Positions 42,502 through 50,543 of a stretch of DNA of 64,000 nucleotides are shown here, one piece after another. Made by a program: the position numbers and the translations under genes. This DNA is from PSRI01 sp041484195. GTDB lineage: Bacteria; Bacteroidota; Bacteroidia; Chitinophagales; Chitinophagaceae. The DNA is taken from contig JBGPHC010000009.1 in NCBI GenBank assembly GCA_041484195.1, positions 62,001 through 126,000 of the forward strand, read 5' to 3'. The notes below the pieces were generated by a model. It saw only the letters and a list, made by a program, of their open reading frames with translations, was not told where the DNA came from and made no database searches. The first letter of the stretch is position 1. Each line of letters starts with the position of its first letter.

Positions 42502-43407
42502 TTAGCTGGAAGCCCTTTCAACAAAGGAATAGAGATTAAAATGCGATTCCTTTCGCAATGCCTCGATCTCCTTCCGTAGGGATTCCCTGCTGATGGATTT
42601 CATTTTTTTGTATTGGATGAGCTGGTATGCCTTCTCTGTGAGCAACCAAAGTCTCTTGTCATATTGAAATGCCTTTCCAACCGAAGCGAGGATGGCTTGA
42701 AATAATTCCTCAATCCCGGTCTTTTGTGAAGCGATGGTTTTAATGACAGGAATTTCATGGTGCATCTTACCGTAAGCAGGCTCCAGCATTGAGCGCAGAT
42801 TTCTTACAAAAAGATCCGCGTCCGGTCTGTCGCTTTTATTCACAACGAATATATCCGCGATTTCCATCAGGCCGGCCTTCATCGCCTGCACCTCATCGCC
42901 TGATTCCGGCACCAAAACCACCACCGTCACATCAGCAAGGCCTGCAATCTCCACTTCACTCTGTCCCACTCCTACTGTTTCCACGATGATAAAGTCAAAG
43001 GGCGCGGTTTTCAGAAGGTCAGTAATTTCAATGATCTTGTGGTTCAGGCCTCCCAATGAGCCTCTGGAAGCAAGGGAGCGGATAAATACATCGGGATGCG
43101 CGTACCAGTCACTCATTCGTATGCGGTCACCCAGCAATGCTCCCATATTAAAAGGCGAAGAAGGATCAACGCATAGCACGGCTACCCGCTTTCCGGAATT
43201 CACCATGGATCCAATCAGGGAATCTACGATTGTGCTCTTGCCTGCTCCCGGCGGACCGGTAATGCCGATGATGGGCTTATCTTCATTGTAAGGCAGGCTC
43301 TTCAGCAATTTATCGTAGTCTCCCACTTCATTTTCTACCAATGAAATGCCGCGGGAAATGCTCTTGAAATCGCCTTGCATGGTCTTTTGCAGCAATGGCT
43401 CCATCAT
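42502..43407 (-). CDS. meaB: Methylmalonyl-CoA mutase-associated GTPase MeaB
   Basis: The 301-residue G3E-family GTPase has P-loop GITGPPGAGKSTIVDSL near residue 48, switch regions in VLCVDPSSPFNMGALLGDRIRMSDW and DFIIVETVGVGQSEVEIA, and base-recognition FVVNKSDRPDADLF. MeaB guards the B12-dependent methylmalonyl-CoA mutase, gating cofactor loading and preventing inactivation. The mutase genes are not in the window. The gene converges on the S46 peptidase gene. Its length is slightly below that of well-known MeaB proteins but it is complete. Confidence 0.94.
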   Translation of the reverse strand: MMEPLLQKTMQGDFKSISRGISLVENEVGDYDKLLKSLPYNEDKPIIGITGPPGAGKSTIVDSLIGSMVNSGKRVAVLCVDPSSPFNMGALLGDRIRMSDWYAHPDVFIRSLASRGSLGGLNHKIIEITDLLKTAPFDFIIVETVGVGQSEVEIAGLADVTVVVLVPESGDEVQAMKAGLMEIADIFVVNKSDRPDADLFVRNLRSMLEPAYGKMHHEIPVIKTIASQKTGIEELFQAILASVGKAFQYDKRLWLLTEKAYQLIQYKKMKSISRESLRKEIEALRKESHFNLYSFVERASS

Positions 43408-43641
43408 AAATTAGAACTTTCTTTCTTGTATTTACTCTCCAGTCAAATCTTCACTCATCTTACACAAATACCTGGAAGTTTCTCCGGATTCATGTATTGA
43501 CAAAAATATGGCTAAAAGCCCAGAACCCTCAGGAATAGGAGAAATTCCTGGGTGACTGAATACAATTGGAGGAGCAAATACTTATCGGCGTGAGTAATTG
43601 AAATGTCAGATCGCACACAATGGAGGATCTTGCCTGAGTAA

Positions 43642-44427
43642 TCATTGAAGAGATTCTCTGCCGGCCTTATTCCCGGAATTTCTCAAATGCATCAATTTGG
43701 CGTATTTCAGAAAAGTCTGGTATGAAACACTGCGTGCAATTATGAATCCGTCTACTCCGTCCAGGAAACCGGCCTTAAAAAAATATCCTGCAAAAAAGGC
43801 TACGAGTGGGTTAATGATCAAATTCAGAAAAGAGGCTTTTTTTCCTGCTTCCAGCATGGATTTGGCCTGGATGCTCGTGAAACGGTTCATTTGTGCAACC
43901 TGTTCGTCCAGGCTGTAATAGCTAAAGTGTAAGATATCCCCCTGCAAATGCTTTATGGTACTCTGCTTATCCATCATTATTTTATCATGCGGATTGGTTC
44001 CACCCCACCTGGCTTTTTTCCGATTCATCAATCGCAATTTTCGGTCGGGATACCATGTTCCATGCCGGATCCATTTGCCGGAATAATTACTGCAACGGTT
44101 CATGGTATATCCATCGTGATGGAAGCCCTCTTGTTTGAGGTGTAGAATAGATTGAATCAGTTTTTCATCCAGGGCCTCATCGGCGTCGAGTGACAATACA
44201 TAATCGTGAGACGCCTGGTCCAGCGCGAAATTTTTTTGCTCAATATATCCAAGGAAAGGCTGCTCTATCACTTTCGCGCCATGGGACAGGGCGATGGATT
44301 TAGTGCCATCAACAGAAAGAGAATCCACCACCAGGATTTCATCGGCCACGCTCTTCACAGATTCCAGGCACCTGCCAATATTTCTTTCTTCGTTGAGCGC
44401 AATGATAACCACTGAGAGTGCAGCCAT
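43642..44427 (-). CDS. Family 2 glycosyltransferase (LPS core WaaE/KdtX-like)
   Basis: The 261-residue GT-A protein opens with SVVIIALNEERNIGRCLESVKSVADEILVVDS, the usual start of WaaE-like transferases. It has the DxD-type site YVLSLDADEALDE and the acceptor region DGYTMNRCSNYSGKWIRHGTWYPDRKLRLMNR. The C-terminal hydrophobic segment (SFLNLIINPLVAFFAGYF) suggests membrane association. It probably adds a hexose to lipopolysaccharide core or another glycan at the inner face of the inner membrane. It stands alone; the 234-base gap downstream holds a weak 7-bp hairpin (43530-43550). Confidence 0.88.
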   Translation of the reverse strand: MAALSVVIIALNEERNIGRCLESVKSVADEILVVDSLSVDGTKSIALSHGAKVIEQPFLGYIEQKNFALDQASHDYVLSLDADEALDEKLIQSILHLKQEGFHHDGYTMNRCSNYSGKWIRHGTWYPDRKLRLMNRKKARWGGTNPHDKIMMDKQSTIKHLQGDILHFSYYSLDEQVAQMNRFTSIQAKSMLEAGKKASFLNLIINPLVAFFAGYFFKAGFLDGVDGFIIARSVSYQTFLKYAKLMHLRNSGNKAGRESLQ

Positions 44428-44520
44428 GAAATCATTTTAGTGCCCAAAAATAGGAAAAAGCAAGAGGGTAGGTGAATAAGAAGTTGATGCACCAAAATGA
44501 ATTTTCACTAATATTGAACC

Positions 44521-45162
44521 ATGACGAATTTTATTCCCATATTCCCCCTCGGGCTTGTGGTATATCCAGGTGAAGATCTGAACCTGCACATTTTTGAACC
44601 GCGTTATAAACAGCTGGTGCAGGAATGTATCAGTGACGCCAAACCCTTCGGCATCCCTACTTTGATCAACAATAAGATGTGTGAAATGGGCACCCTGGTA
44701 AAAGTGGTAGAACTGGTAAAAACCTACGACAATGGTGAAATGGATATCCGTACCAGGGGTCAAATAGTTTTCCGAGTGCTGGAAGTGATCAAACATGTGC
44801 CCGACAAACTATATAGTGGCGCCATCGTGAACTACCCCGACAATAATGTAGAAGGCAACAGCGAATTGATGCAAAAGGTCATGAACGGGATTCGCGAATT
44901 GCATAAATTGCTGAATATATCCAAGAAATTTCAAAAACCCGATGAGGAACTCAATTCCTACGATGTGGCGCATCACGTGGGTTTTTCGGTGGAAGAAGAA
45001 TATGAATTATTAGGCCTCATGATGGAATTGCAACGACAGGAATATATCAAGCGTCACCTCGGCCGGGTAATGCCGGTGATAGCCGAGATGGAAACACTCA
45101 AGAAAAAGGTAAAGCTCAACGGCCATTTCAAGAACCTTATTTCATTTGATTTTGATTTATGA
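44521..45162 (+). CDS. Lon N-terminal (LON substrate-binding) domain protein
   Basis: The 213-residue protein consists of a LON-SB domain: FIPIFPLGLVVYPGEDLNLHIFEPRYKQLVQECI is the usual start, followed by KVVELVKTYDNGEMDIRTRGQIVFRV. The C-terminal helical part (VEEEYELLGLMMELQRQEYIKRHLGRVMPVI) resembles the region between the LON and ATPase domains. No ATPase or protease domain follows, so it is a free-standing substrate-binding protein of unknown role. In related genomes such a gene lies near coaX, as here. Confidence 0.88.
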   Translation: MTNFIPIFPLGLVVYPGEDLNLHIFEPRYKQLVQECISDAKPFGIPTLINNKMCEMGTLVKVVELVKTYDNGEMDIRTRGQIVFRVLEVIKHVPDKLYSGAIVNYPDNNVEGNSELMQKVMNGIRELHKLLNISKKFQKPDEELNSYDVAHHVGFSVEEEYELLGLMMELQRQEYIKRHLGRVMPVIAEMETLKKKVKLNGHFKNLISFDFDL

Positions 45163-45241
45163 TTTCAAATTTTTATGATCAGCGGAATTATTGGATTTTT
45201 GATATGGGTTCAAGCCCAGATTCTATTAAATTCCTTTAACC

Positions 45242-45967
45242 GTGGCAGTTACCATTTGTTTCGATTTCGGAAATACCCGTCTCAAATATGCCGTATTTGA
45301 GGGCCGGGATATGAAGGCGGAAAGTAGTCTGAATGATGACGGCAATGCATCGCTGGAATTTGTCCTTGAAAATTATCATCCCCAAAAAACCATATTGTCC
45401 AGCGTCATTGACCACAGTCCGGTTTTAGAAGAGCTATTGACGAGGCAAAGCCGGTTTCATCGCCTATCCAATAAATCCAGACTGCCATTCAGCACACCCG
45501 TAAGCAAACCCGAAACCATTGGAGCCGACAGGCTGGCCCTGGCCGCTGCAGCAGTTGAATTTTTTCCCGGAAAGCACAACCTGGTAGTGGGATTGGGCAC
45601 CTGCATCACTTATAATTTCATCAGCAAATACAATGCTTTCCTCGGAGGTGGAATTTCACCGGGAATGGAAATGCGGCTCAAATCACTCAATGACTATACG
45701 GCGAAACTTCCCTTGATAAAGCCGGATTGGAATTTTCCATTGGTGGGGTATGATACAAGAACGAATATTACAAGCGGTGTGATTTTGGGGATGGCAAAAG
45801 AAATTGACGGCATGATTGACGCATACTCAGAGCGTTATAGCAACTTTAACGTGCTTTTAACCGGAGGCGATGCCGGCTATTTTGCGCAACTCCTGAAAAA
45901 TCAGATATTTGCAGACCCTCATCTAATCTATAAAGGCTTGTATGCTATCAGTGAGTATAATAACTAA
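45242..45967 (+). CDS. coaX: Type III pantothenate kinase
   Basis: The 241-residue protein catalyses the first step of CoA synthesis, ATP-dependent phosphorylation of pantothenate. It begins at GTG 45242. The ASKHA-fold motifs are clear: DFGNTRLKYAVF (phosphate 1), ETIGADRLALAAAA (substrate), VGLGTCITYNFI (phosphate 2), LGGGISPGMEMRL and LLTGGDAGYF (adenosine). The C-terminus overlaps the start of the next gene by 26 bases. Confidence 0.95.
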   Translation: MAVTICFDFGNTRLKYAVFEGRDMKAESSLNDDGNASLEFVLENYHPQKTILSSVIDHSPVLEELLTRQSRFHRLSNKSRLPFSTPVSKPETIGADRLALAAAAVEFFPGKHNLVVGLGTCITYNFISKYNAFLGGGISPGMEMRLKSLNDYTAKLPLIKPDWNFPLVGYDTRTNITSGVILGMAKEIDGMIDAYSERYSNFNVLLTGGDAGYFAQLLKNQIFADPHLIYKGLYAISEYNN

Positions 45968-47270
45968 CTGCAGGAGAGTTGTATTTTTTGGCATGTTCTT
46001 TTTGATATTCAGCAAGGTTTCAGCCCAGGAAAACTCACCTTATTCCCGCTATGGACTGGGGGATTTGTTACCCAGCCAGAATATTGTAAACCGTGGCATG
46101 GGTGGCGTAGTGGCCGCTTATGGCGATGTTCAGGCCATCAATTTTGTGAATCCTGCTTCCTATGCGCGCTTGAAAGTCACCACTTTCGACGTGGGCATAG
46201 ACTATACAAATCACACGCTCAAGAGCATTAACCCCATTAACAAGTTCAGCTCCGCATATCTCATCCCTTCATACCTGCAAATTGGAATTCCGCTCTCGAG
46301 TCCATCATCAAAAAATGGTCATTGGGGGATGAATATTGGTTTGAGACCGCTCACCAGGATCAACTATAAACTCGACAAAACCACCAGGCTGCCCGGCATA
46401 GACAGCGTGGCCTATCTCTACCAGGGAAGCGGCGGTTCATACCAGGCCTACCTCGGTACCGGTTTTGGAAATAATCATATCAGTTTGGGATTTAATGTTG
46501 GTTACTTATTCGGAAGCAAGAATTATAGTACCAAGGTCCTTTTCCTAAATGATACGGTTTTATATTATAAATCGATTTCGGCAGACTCCACTTCTTTTGG
46601 CGGCCTGTTTGCAAATGCCGGTTTTCAATACCAGGTCAAATTGAATAAAAGCACCTGGCTGAAATTGGGCGCCTATGGCCAAATGAAAAATACCCTTAAC
46701 GCCAAAAGAAATATTGTAAGAGAAACCTACAATTCAGATCCTGTTACCGGAGGGGATATTTCGATCGACAGCGTCTATGCTTCCAGAGGCCAGGACGGCA
46801 AGATTGTCTATCCCGCTTCCTATGGATTTGGCTTCTCCGTTGAAAAGGAAGACCAATGGTCATTTGGTGCCGATTATGGCATTGCGAACTGGAGCGATTA
46901 CCGGTACTATGGCAACAAGGATGAAGTGAAAGATAACTGGCAATTGAGGCTGGGCGGACAATTCATTCCAAATATCAAGAGCAAATCTTATTGGAGTATC
47001 GTTTCATACAGGATTGGATTCTATACCGGTCCGGACTATATCCAGTTGAACGAGAAACTCAATCAATATGCATTCACCTTCGGTGCGGGCTTCCCCATCC
47101 GCAAGTTCGGAGTATACAGCCTCTATAACAATCAATTTACCATTATTAACACCGCCATAGAAGTGGGCTCAAGGGGAAATAAGAATAGCCAGGTAAAAGA
47201 AAGTTTCTTTAAAATATCTATCGGGTTTACCTTGAGTGACCGCTGGTTCATTAAGCCCAAGTACAATTAA
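45942..47270 (+). CDS. Outer membrane beta-barrel protein
   Basis: The 442-residue product starts at ATG 45942 (or GTG 45951) and has a signal peptide (VVFFGMFFLIFSKVSAQ). The mature start ENSPYSRYGLGDLLPSQNIVNRGMGGV is typical of a conserved Bacteroidota outer membrane family. Alternating aromatic strands (SLGFNVGYLFGSK, WLKLGAYGQMK, WSFGADYGIANW) indicate a beta-barrel of a dozen or more strands. Function is unknown; a FadL-like pore is one possibility. It sits between coaX and lptC, an order common in this phylum, and overlaps both. Confidence 0.85.
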   Translation: MLSVSIITNCRRVVFFGMFFLIFSKVSAQENSPYSRYGLGDLLPSQNIVNRGMGGVVAAYGDVQAINFVNPASYARLKVTTFDVGIDYTNHTLKSINPINKFSSAYLIPSYLQIGIPLSSPSSKNGHWGMNIGLRPLTRINYKLDKTTRLPGIDSVAYLYQGSGGSYQAYLGTGFGNNHISLGFNVGYLFGSKNYSTKVLFLNDTVLYYKSISADSTSFGGLFANAGFQYQVKLNKSTWLKLGAYGQMKNTLNAKRNIVRETYNSDPVTGGDISIDSVYASRGQDGKIVYPASYGFGFSVEKEDQWSFGADYGIANWSDYRYYGNKDEVKDNWQLRLGGQFIPNIKSKSYWSIVSYRIGFYTGPDYIQLNEKLNQYAFTFGAGFPIRKFGVYSLYNNQFTIINTAIEVGSRGNKNSQVKESFFKISIGFTLSDRWFIKPKYN

Positions 47271-47851
47271 TGTCTTCTTGTATTTCCATCCGAAACAAAA
47301 TGATCCCTGCAGCTTTCTTAATAGGCTGCTTTTTTCTTTATGCATGCGAAAATGATATAAAGGATATTAAGGCCCTTACTGCAAGAAAAATTGGGGTGGA
47401 AGAAGCCCGGGATGTTGAAGCCTATATGAGCCGCGGCGGGAAAATGACCGGAAAGCTCATTGCCCCCCTCATGTACCGTTACCAGGACACTGTACCGAGG
47501 ATTGAATTCACTCAAACCATTCACGTGGATTTTTATGATGATTCTCTGAAAGTGGAGAGCACGGTGGATGCACTATTCGCCAAATACCTGGAAGGACAGA
47601 GCAAGGTTTTCCTGCGCGACAGCGTGGTGGCGATCAATAGGAATAACCAGGATACCCTGAGGTGCAAAGAACTCTGGTGGGACCAAAACCTTCAGAAATT
47701 CTATACCGAAAAATCGGTGCGCATTTATAAAAGAGATGGAACAATTCTGTACGGAGACGGAATGGAATCAAGCCAGGATTTTACAGATATCAAAATTCTG
47801 CACCCCACCAATAGTATTTTCAAAGTGCCGGCCTCCCAATTTCCGGAATGA
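47270..47851 (+). CDS. lptC: LPS export protein LptC
   Basis: The 193-residue protein has an N-terminal hydrophobic segment (MIPAAFLIGCFFLYACEND) with a Cys that could be lipidated. The LptC beta-jellyroll fragment reads MTGKLIAPLMYRYQDTVPRIEFTQTIHVDFYDD, followed by repeated strands (CKELWWDQNLQKFYTEKSVRIYKRDGTILYGDGMES). LptC links the inner-membrane LptBFG engine to LptA. The Bacteroidota form, often a lipoprotein, matches. Its ATG overlaps the stop of the barrel gene (TAATG). Confidence 0.9.
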   Translation: MSSCISIRNKMIPAAFLIGCFFLYACENDIKDIKALTARKIGVEEARDVEAYMSRGGKMTGKLIAPLMYRYQDTVPRIEFTQTIHVDFYDDSLKVESTVDALFAKYLEGQSKVFLRDSVVAINRNNQDTLRCKELWWDQNLQKFYTEKSVRIYKRDGTILYGDGMESSQDFTDIKILHPTNSIFKVPASQFPE

Positions 47852-47923
47852 TCTTGCTCAACTTATTTTAATTTCGCATTCTCTTGGTAACGGATTCATA
47901 AAACCTTTTAATTTCTGAACAAC

Positions 47924-48913
47924 ATGGAATACCGCATCATGGGCCATACCGGACTTCAACTCAGTGTACTTTCCTTCGGGAGCTGGGTCACCTTCCATAA
48001 ACAAATAGACGACAAACTCGCAGATGAACTGATGGGTATCGCATACGATCAGGGTGTCAATTTCTTTGATAATGCTGAAGCATATGCGCTAGGTGAGAGT
48101 GAGAAAATGATGGGGCGTATCTTACAAAAAAAATCCTGGGACCGGAGTTCCTTCGTCATTTCCTCAAAAGCATTTTTTGGTTGGCGGGGGAAGAATAACA
48201 AGCCCAATCAAACAGGCCTGAGCCGAAAACATTTAACGGAAGCGTGTAATGAAGCTTTGCAAAGGCTGCAGGTGGAATGGCTCGATCTATATTTCTGCCA
48301 TCGTCCCGATCCCCAGGTTCCAATTGAAGAAGTGGTTTGGACAATGAACCATTTGATTCAGCAGGGAAAGATCCTGTATTGGGGAACCAGCCAATGGAGC
48401 GGAGCCGAGATTATGGAAGCGCACCGGGCGGCTCAGGAATTCAAACTCATCGGCCCTTCAATGGAACAGCCACAATACAATATGTTCGAACGATTCAAAA
48501 TGGAACAGGATTATTTGCCCGTGTTCAAGAATATGGGACTCGGTACCACGGTCTGGAGTCCCCTGGCAGCAGGCTTTCTAACAGGTAAGTACAATGATGG
48601 AATTCCCGAAGGGTCAAGGCTTTCCATAAAGGGATTCGACTGGCTAAAAGACAGATGGATGCAGGATGAAAAGATCAGGAAGGTGAAAAAGCTTTCCGAT
48701 CTGGCAAATAAACTTGGACTCCCTCTCGCAACCCTTGCCATCGCCTGGGTCATCAGCAACCCCAATGTAACCACGGCGATCCTCGGCGCAACCAAGAAAG
48801 AACAATTGCTGGAGAACCTGAAAGCGCTGGATGCTGTGAACAAACTCACTCCCAAGGTGATGGAGAACATTGAAAAAATTCTGGAGAATAAGCCTTTTTT
48901 AGATCTGGCATAA
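47924..48913 (+). CDS. Aldo/keto reductase (Kv-beta/YghZ-like)
   Basis: The 329-residue protein has the AKR barrel with MGHTGLQLSVLSFGSW, the catalytic tetrad Asp (NFFDNAEAY), Tyr (AYALGESE), Lys (FVISSKAF) and His (YFCHRPDP), and the NADPH site (STTVWSPLAAGFLTGKY type). MEQPQYNMFER is the usual phrase of the potassium-channel beta-subunit-like subgroup. It should reduce aldehydes or methylglyoxal with NADPH in the cytosol. It is monocistronic. Confidence 0.92.
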   Translation: MEYRIMGHTGLQLSVLSFGSWVTFHKQIDDKLADELMGIAYDQGVNFFDNAEAYALGESEKMMGRILQKKSWDRSSFVISSKAFFGWRGKNNKPNQTGLSRKHLTEACNEALQRLQVEWLDLYFCHRPDPQVPIEEVVWTMNHLIQQGKILYWGTSQWSGAEIMEAHRAAQEFKLIGPSMEQPQYNMFERFKMEQDYLPVFKNMGLGTTVWSPLAAGFLTGKYNDGIPEGSRLSIKGFDWLKDRWMQDEKIRKVKKLSDLANKLGLPLATLAIAWVISNPNVTTAILGATKKEQLLENLKALDAVNKLTPKVMENIEKILENKPFLDLA

Positions 48914-48979
48914 AATTTCAGCAGAAGAAATTTTTTCTCCGGTACGAGTTTCAATCCATCAAAGGCGGTTCAGAATATT

Positions 48980-50158
48980 TCACACCACGGGCCATTTGAA
49001 TGTCGATTGCAAGTGAATCTTTTTCCCGTTTGTTTGTGAATCCCTTGCGGCTTCGATTATTTCCAGCACATGCAATGCGTGTTCCGCAGCAATCAGTGGT
49101 TCCTGGCCTGTAGCCAGTGATTCAGCAATTACCGAAGCTCCCTGCTGCCATACATAAGTGCCCGGGTCTTCAGCATATCGGATTGGTTTTTCAGTGTATG
49201 AAATTGCCAGGTCAACGCCAAATGGCGCCCAGTCGTATCCTACCAACGCCATATTCCCTTTGGTTCCCCATATAGATATGGTGGGTCTGTCCTGCCCCTT
49301 GCCATCATGGCCATAAGGATCAAAATAATTGAAGCCACATTGTACATTCGAAAGAATGCCATTCCCATGATCCATCACCACAATCGCGTTGTCTTCAGCC
49401 TCCACCTTAATTTCTCCTTTGTTATCTGTTACTCGTGTGGGTGTAACAATGCTGGTCATGGCCACGACCGATTTTGCGGGTCCCAGCAGACCAGTCAGCG
49501 TAGCCAGATTATACACTCCCAGATCGGGAAGGCTACCACCTCCCTTTTCATAGAAGAATGCCGACCACGTAGGGCCAAGATGACCGTAATGCGCATGCGC
49601 AGATGAAATCCTTCCTAATTTGCCATCCTGGATGGTTTTAGACATGAATGCAAATTGCGGACTGTTCACTACGGCGGGCGCGCCCCAGATGCGCAACCCT
49701 TTGCTCTTCGCGAGATCGAGCAATGCCCTACCCTCTTTATAAGTATTGGCCATTGGCTTTTCACTCCAAACATGCTTCCCCGCCAGCAGCGCCTGCCTGT
49801 TGAGGCCGCCATGAACCTGCATATCCGTAAGCGTCACCATCAGGTCGAATGGAGCGCCTGCAAGCATCTTGTCAATATGAGGATAATGGTTCGGAACATT
49901 GAAGGCCTTGGCCTGTTGTATCGCCCTATCATATATGATATCACAGGTACTCACCAATTCCACATAAGGTGATTCAGACAAATGTGGTAAATACCTGTTT
50001 GATACGCTGCCACATCCAATCACAGCCACCCTTATTTTTTTACCGGATTCAATCCTACCCAGGCCCTCGAATGATTTCGGTGAGAGTGCCCATGCGGCGC
50101 CAGCCATTCCAAATTGCTGAATGAATTTCTGCCGGCTGATCATATTTTTCCTGCTCAT
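48980..50158 (-). CDS. Gfo/Idh/MocA family oxidoreductase with Tat-like signal
   Basis: The 392-residue protein starts with a Tat-type signal (ISRQKFIQQFGMAGAAWALS). The Rossmann domain has RVAVIGCGSVSNRYLPHL, and the EKP catalytic motif is in HVWSEKPMANTYKEGRALLD. The C-terminal GFO-type sheet domain is present (HAHYGHLGPTWSAFF, GGGSLPDLGVYNLATLTGLLG). Such exported sugar oxidoreductases act on sugars or sugar derivatives with tightly bound NAD(P); the substrate is unknown. It faces away from the 930-residue gene across a 385-base gap. Confidence 0.9.
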   Translation of the reverse strand: MSRKNMISRQKFIQQFGMAGAAWALSPKSFEGLGRIESGKKIRVAVIGCGSVSNRYLPHLSESPYVELVSTCDIIYDRAIQQAKAFNVPNHYPHIDKMLAGAPFDLMVTLTDMQVHGGLNRQALLAGKHVWSEKPMANTYKEGRALLDLAKSKGLRIWGAPAVVNSPQFAFMSKTIQDGKLGRISSAHAHYGHLGPTWSAFFYEKGGGSLPDLGVYNLATLTGLLGPAKSVVAMTSIVTPTRVTDNKGEIKVEAEDNAIVVMDHGNGILSNVQCGFNYFDPYGHDGKGQDRPTISIWGTKGNMALVGYDWAPFGVDLAISYTEKPIRYAEDPGTYVWQQGASVIAESLATGQEPLIAAEHALHVLEIIEAARDSQTNGKKIHLQSTFKWPVV

Positions 50159-50255
50159 GATAAAAAATTGATGGTTATAATTACTGAATGGAGAATCATC
50201 TACTACAAATTTAGCTTTTCTGGCATCTGATATTGCAGATTTTCAATAAAAAGAG

Positions 50256-50270
50256 CGCTCTTCGGGAGCG
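50256..50270. repeat. REP-like palindrome, copy 1
   Basis: CGCTC-TTCGG-GAGCG is a 5-bp inverted repeat preceded by GAG and followed by GGG. It matches the copy exactly 100 bases downstream in arms and flanks. Confidence 0.55.
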
Positions 50271-50355
50271 GGGAATTCATTTAGGAATAATTTGGATTCT
50301 ACAAGCAGATGGATGTTGCCATTCACCCACGAAACTGAAATTCGCATATATAGGG

Positions 50356-50370
50356 CGCTCCTCCGGAGCG
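50356..50370. repeat. REP-like palindrome, copy 2
   Basis: CGCTCC-TCC-GGAGCG is a perfect 6-bp inverted repeat with flanks GGG and AGGG. Together with copy 1 it looks like a short extragenic palindromic repeat. No third copy was noticed in the window. Confidence 0.6.
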
Positions 50371-50543
50371 AGGGCATCATCAATCGCTGAAATAAAACAA
50401 TCATTTCTGTTCGAATGGTATTTCAAAGCCTCCAAGAAATAATGCTATTCCTGCTTGAATGTTCTTTTTCCGAAGTTGAGTGCCGAACGCTCATTTCAAC
50501 TCGTGAATTTGTATCTTGAATCCATTAAATTTCAAATTTATTC

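Larger units (their letters stand above)
50159..50543. other. Divergent intergenic region with REP-like palindromes
   Basis: This 385-base gap between divergent genes carries two similar palindromes at 50256 and 50356 (see repeat entries). Apart from these and presumed promoters I see no coding frame or RNA gene. Confidence 0.55.

Noticed and set aside
43530..43550. CAGGAAT / ATTCCTG hairpin between meaB and the glycosyltransferase gene
   Set aside because: The stem is A/T-rich and no T run follows closely on the minus strand; too weak to call a terminator.
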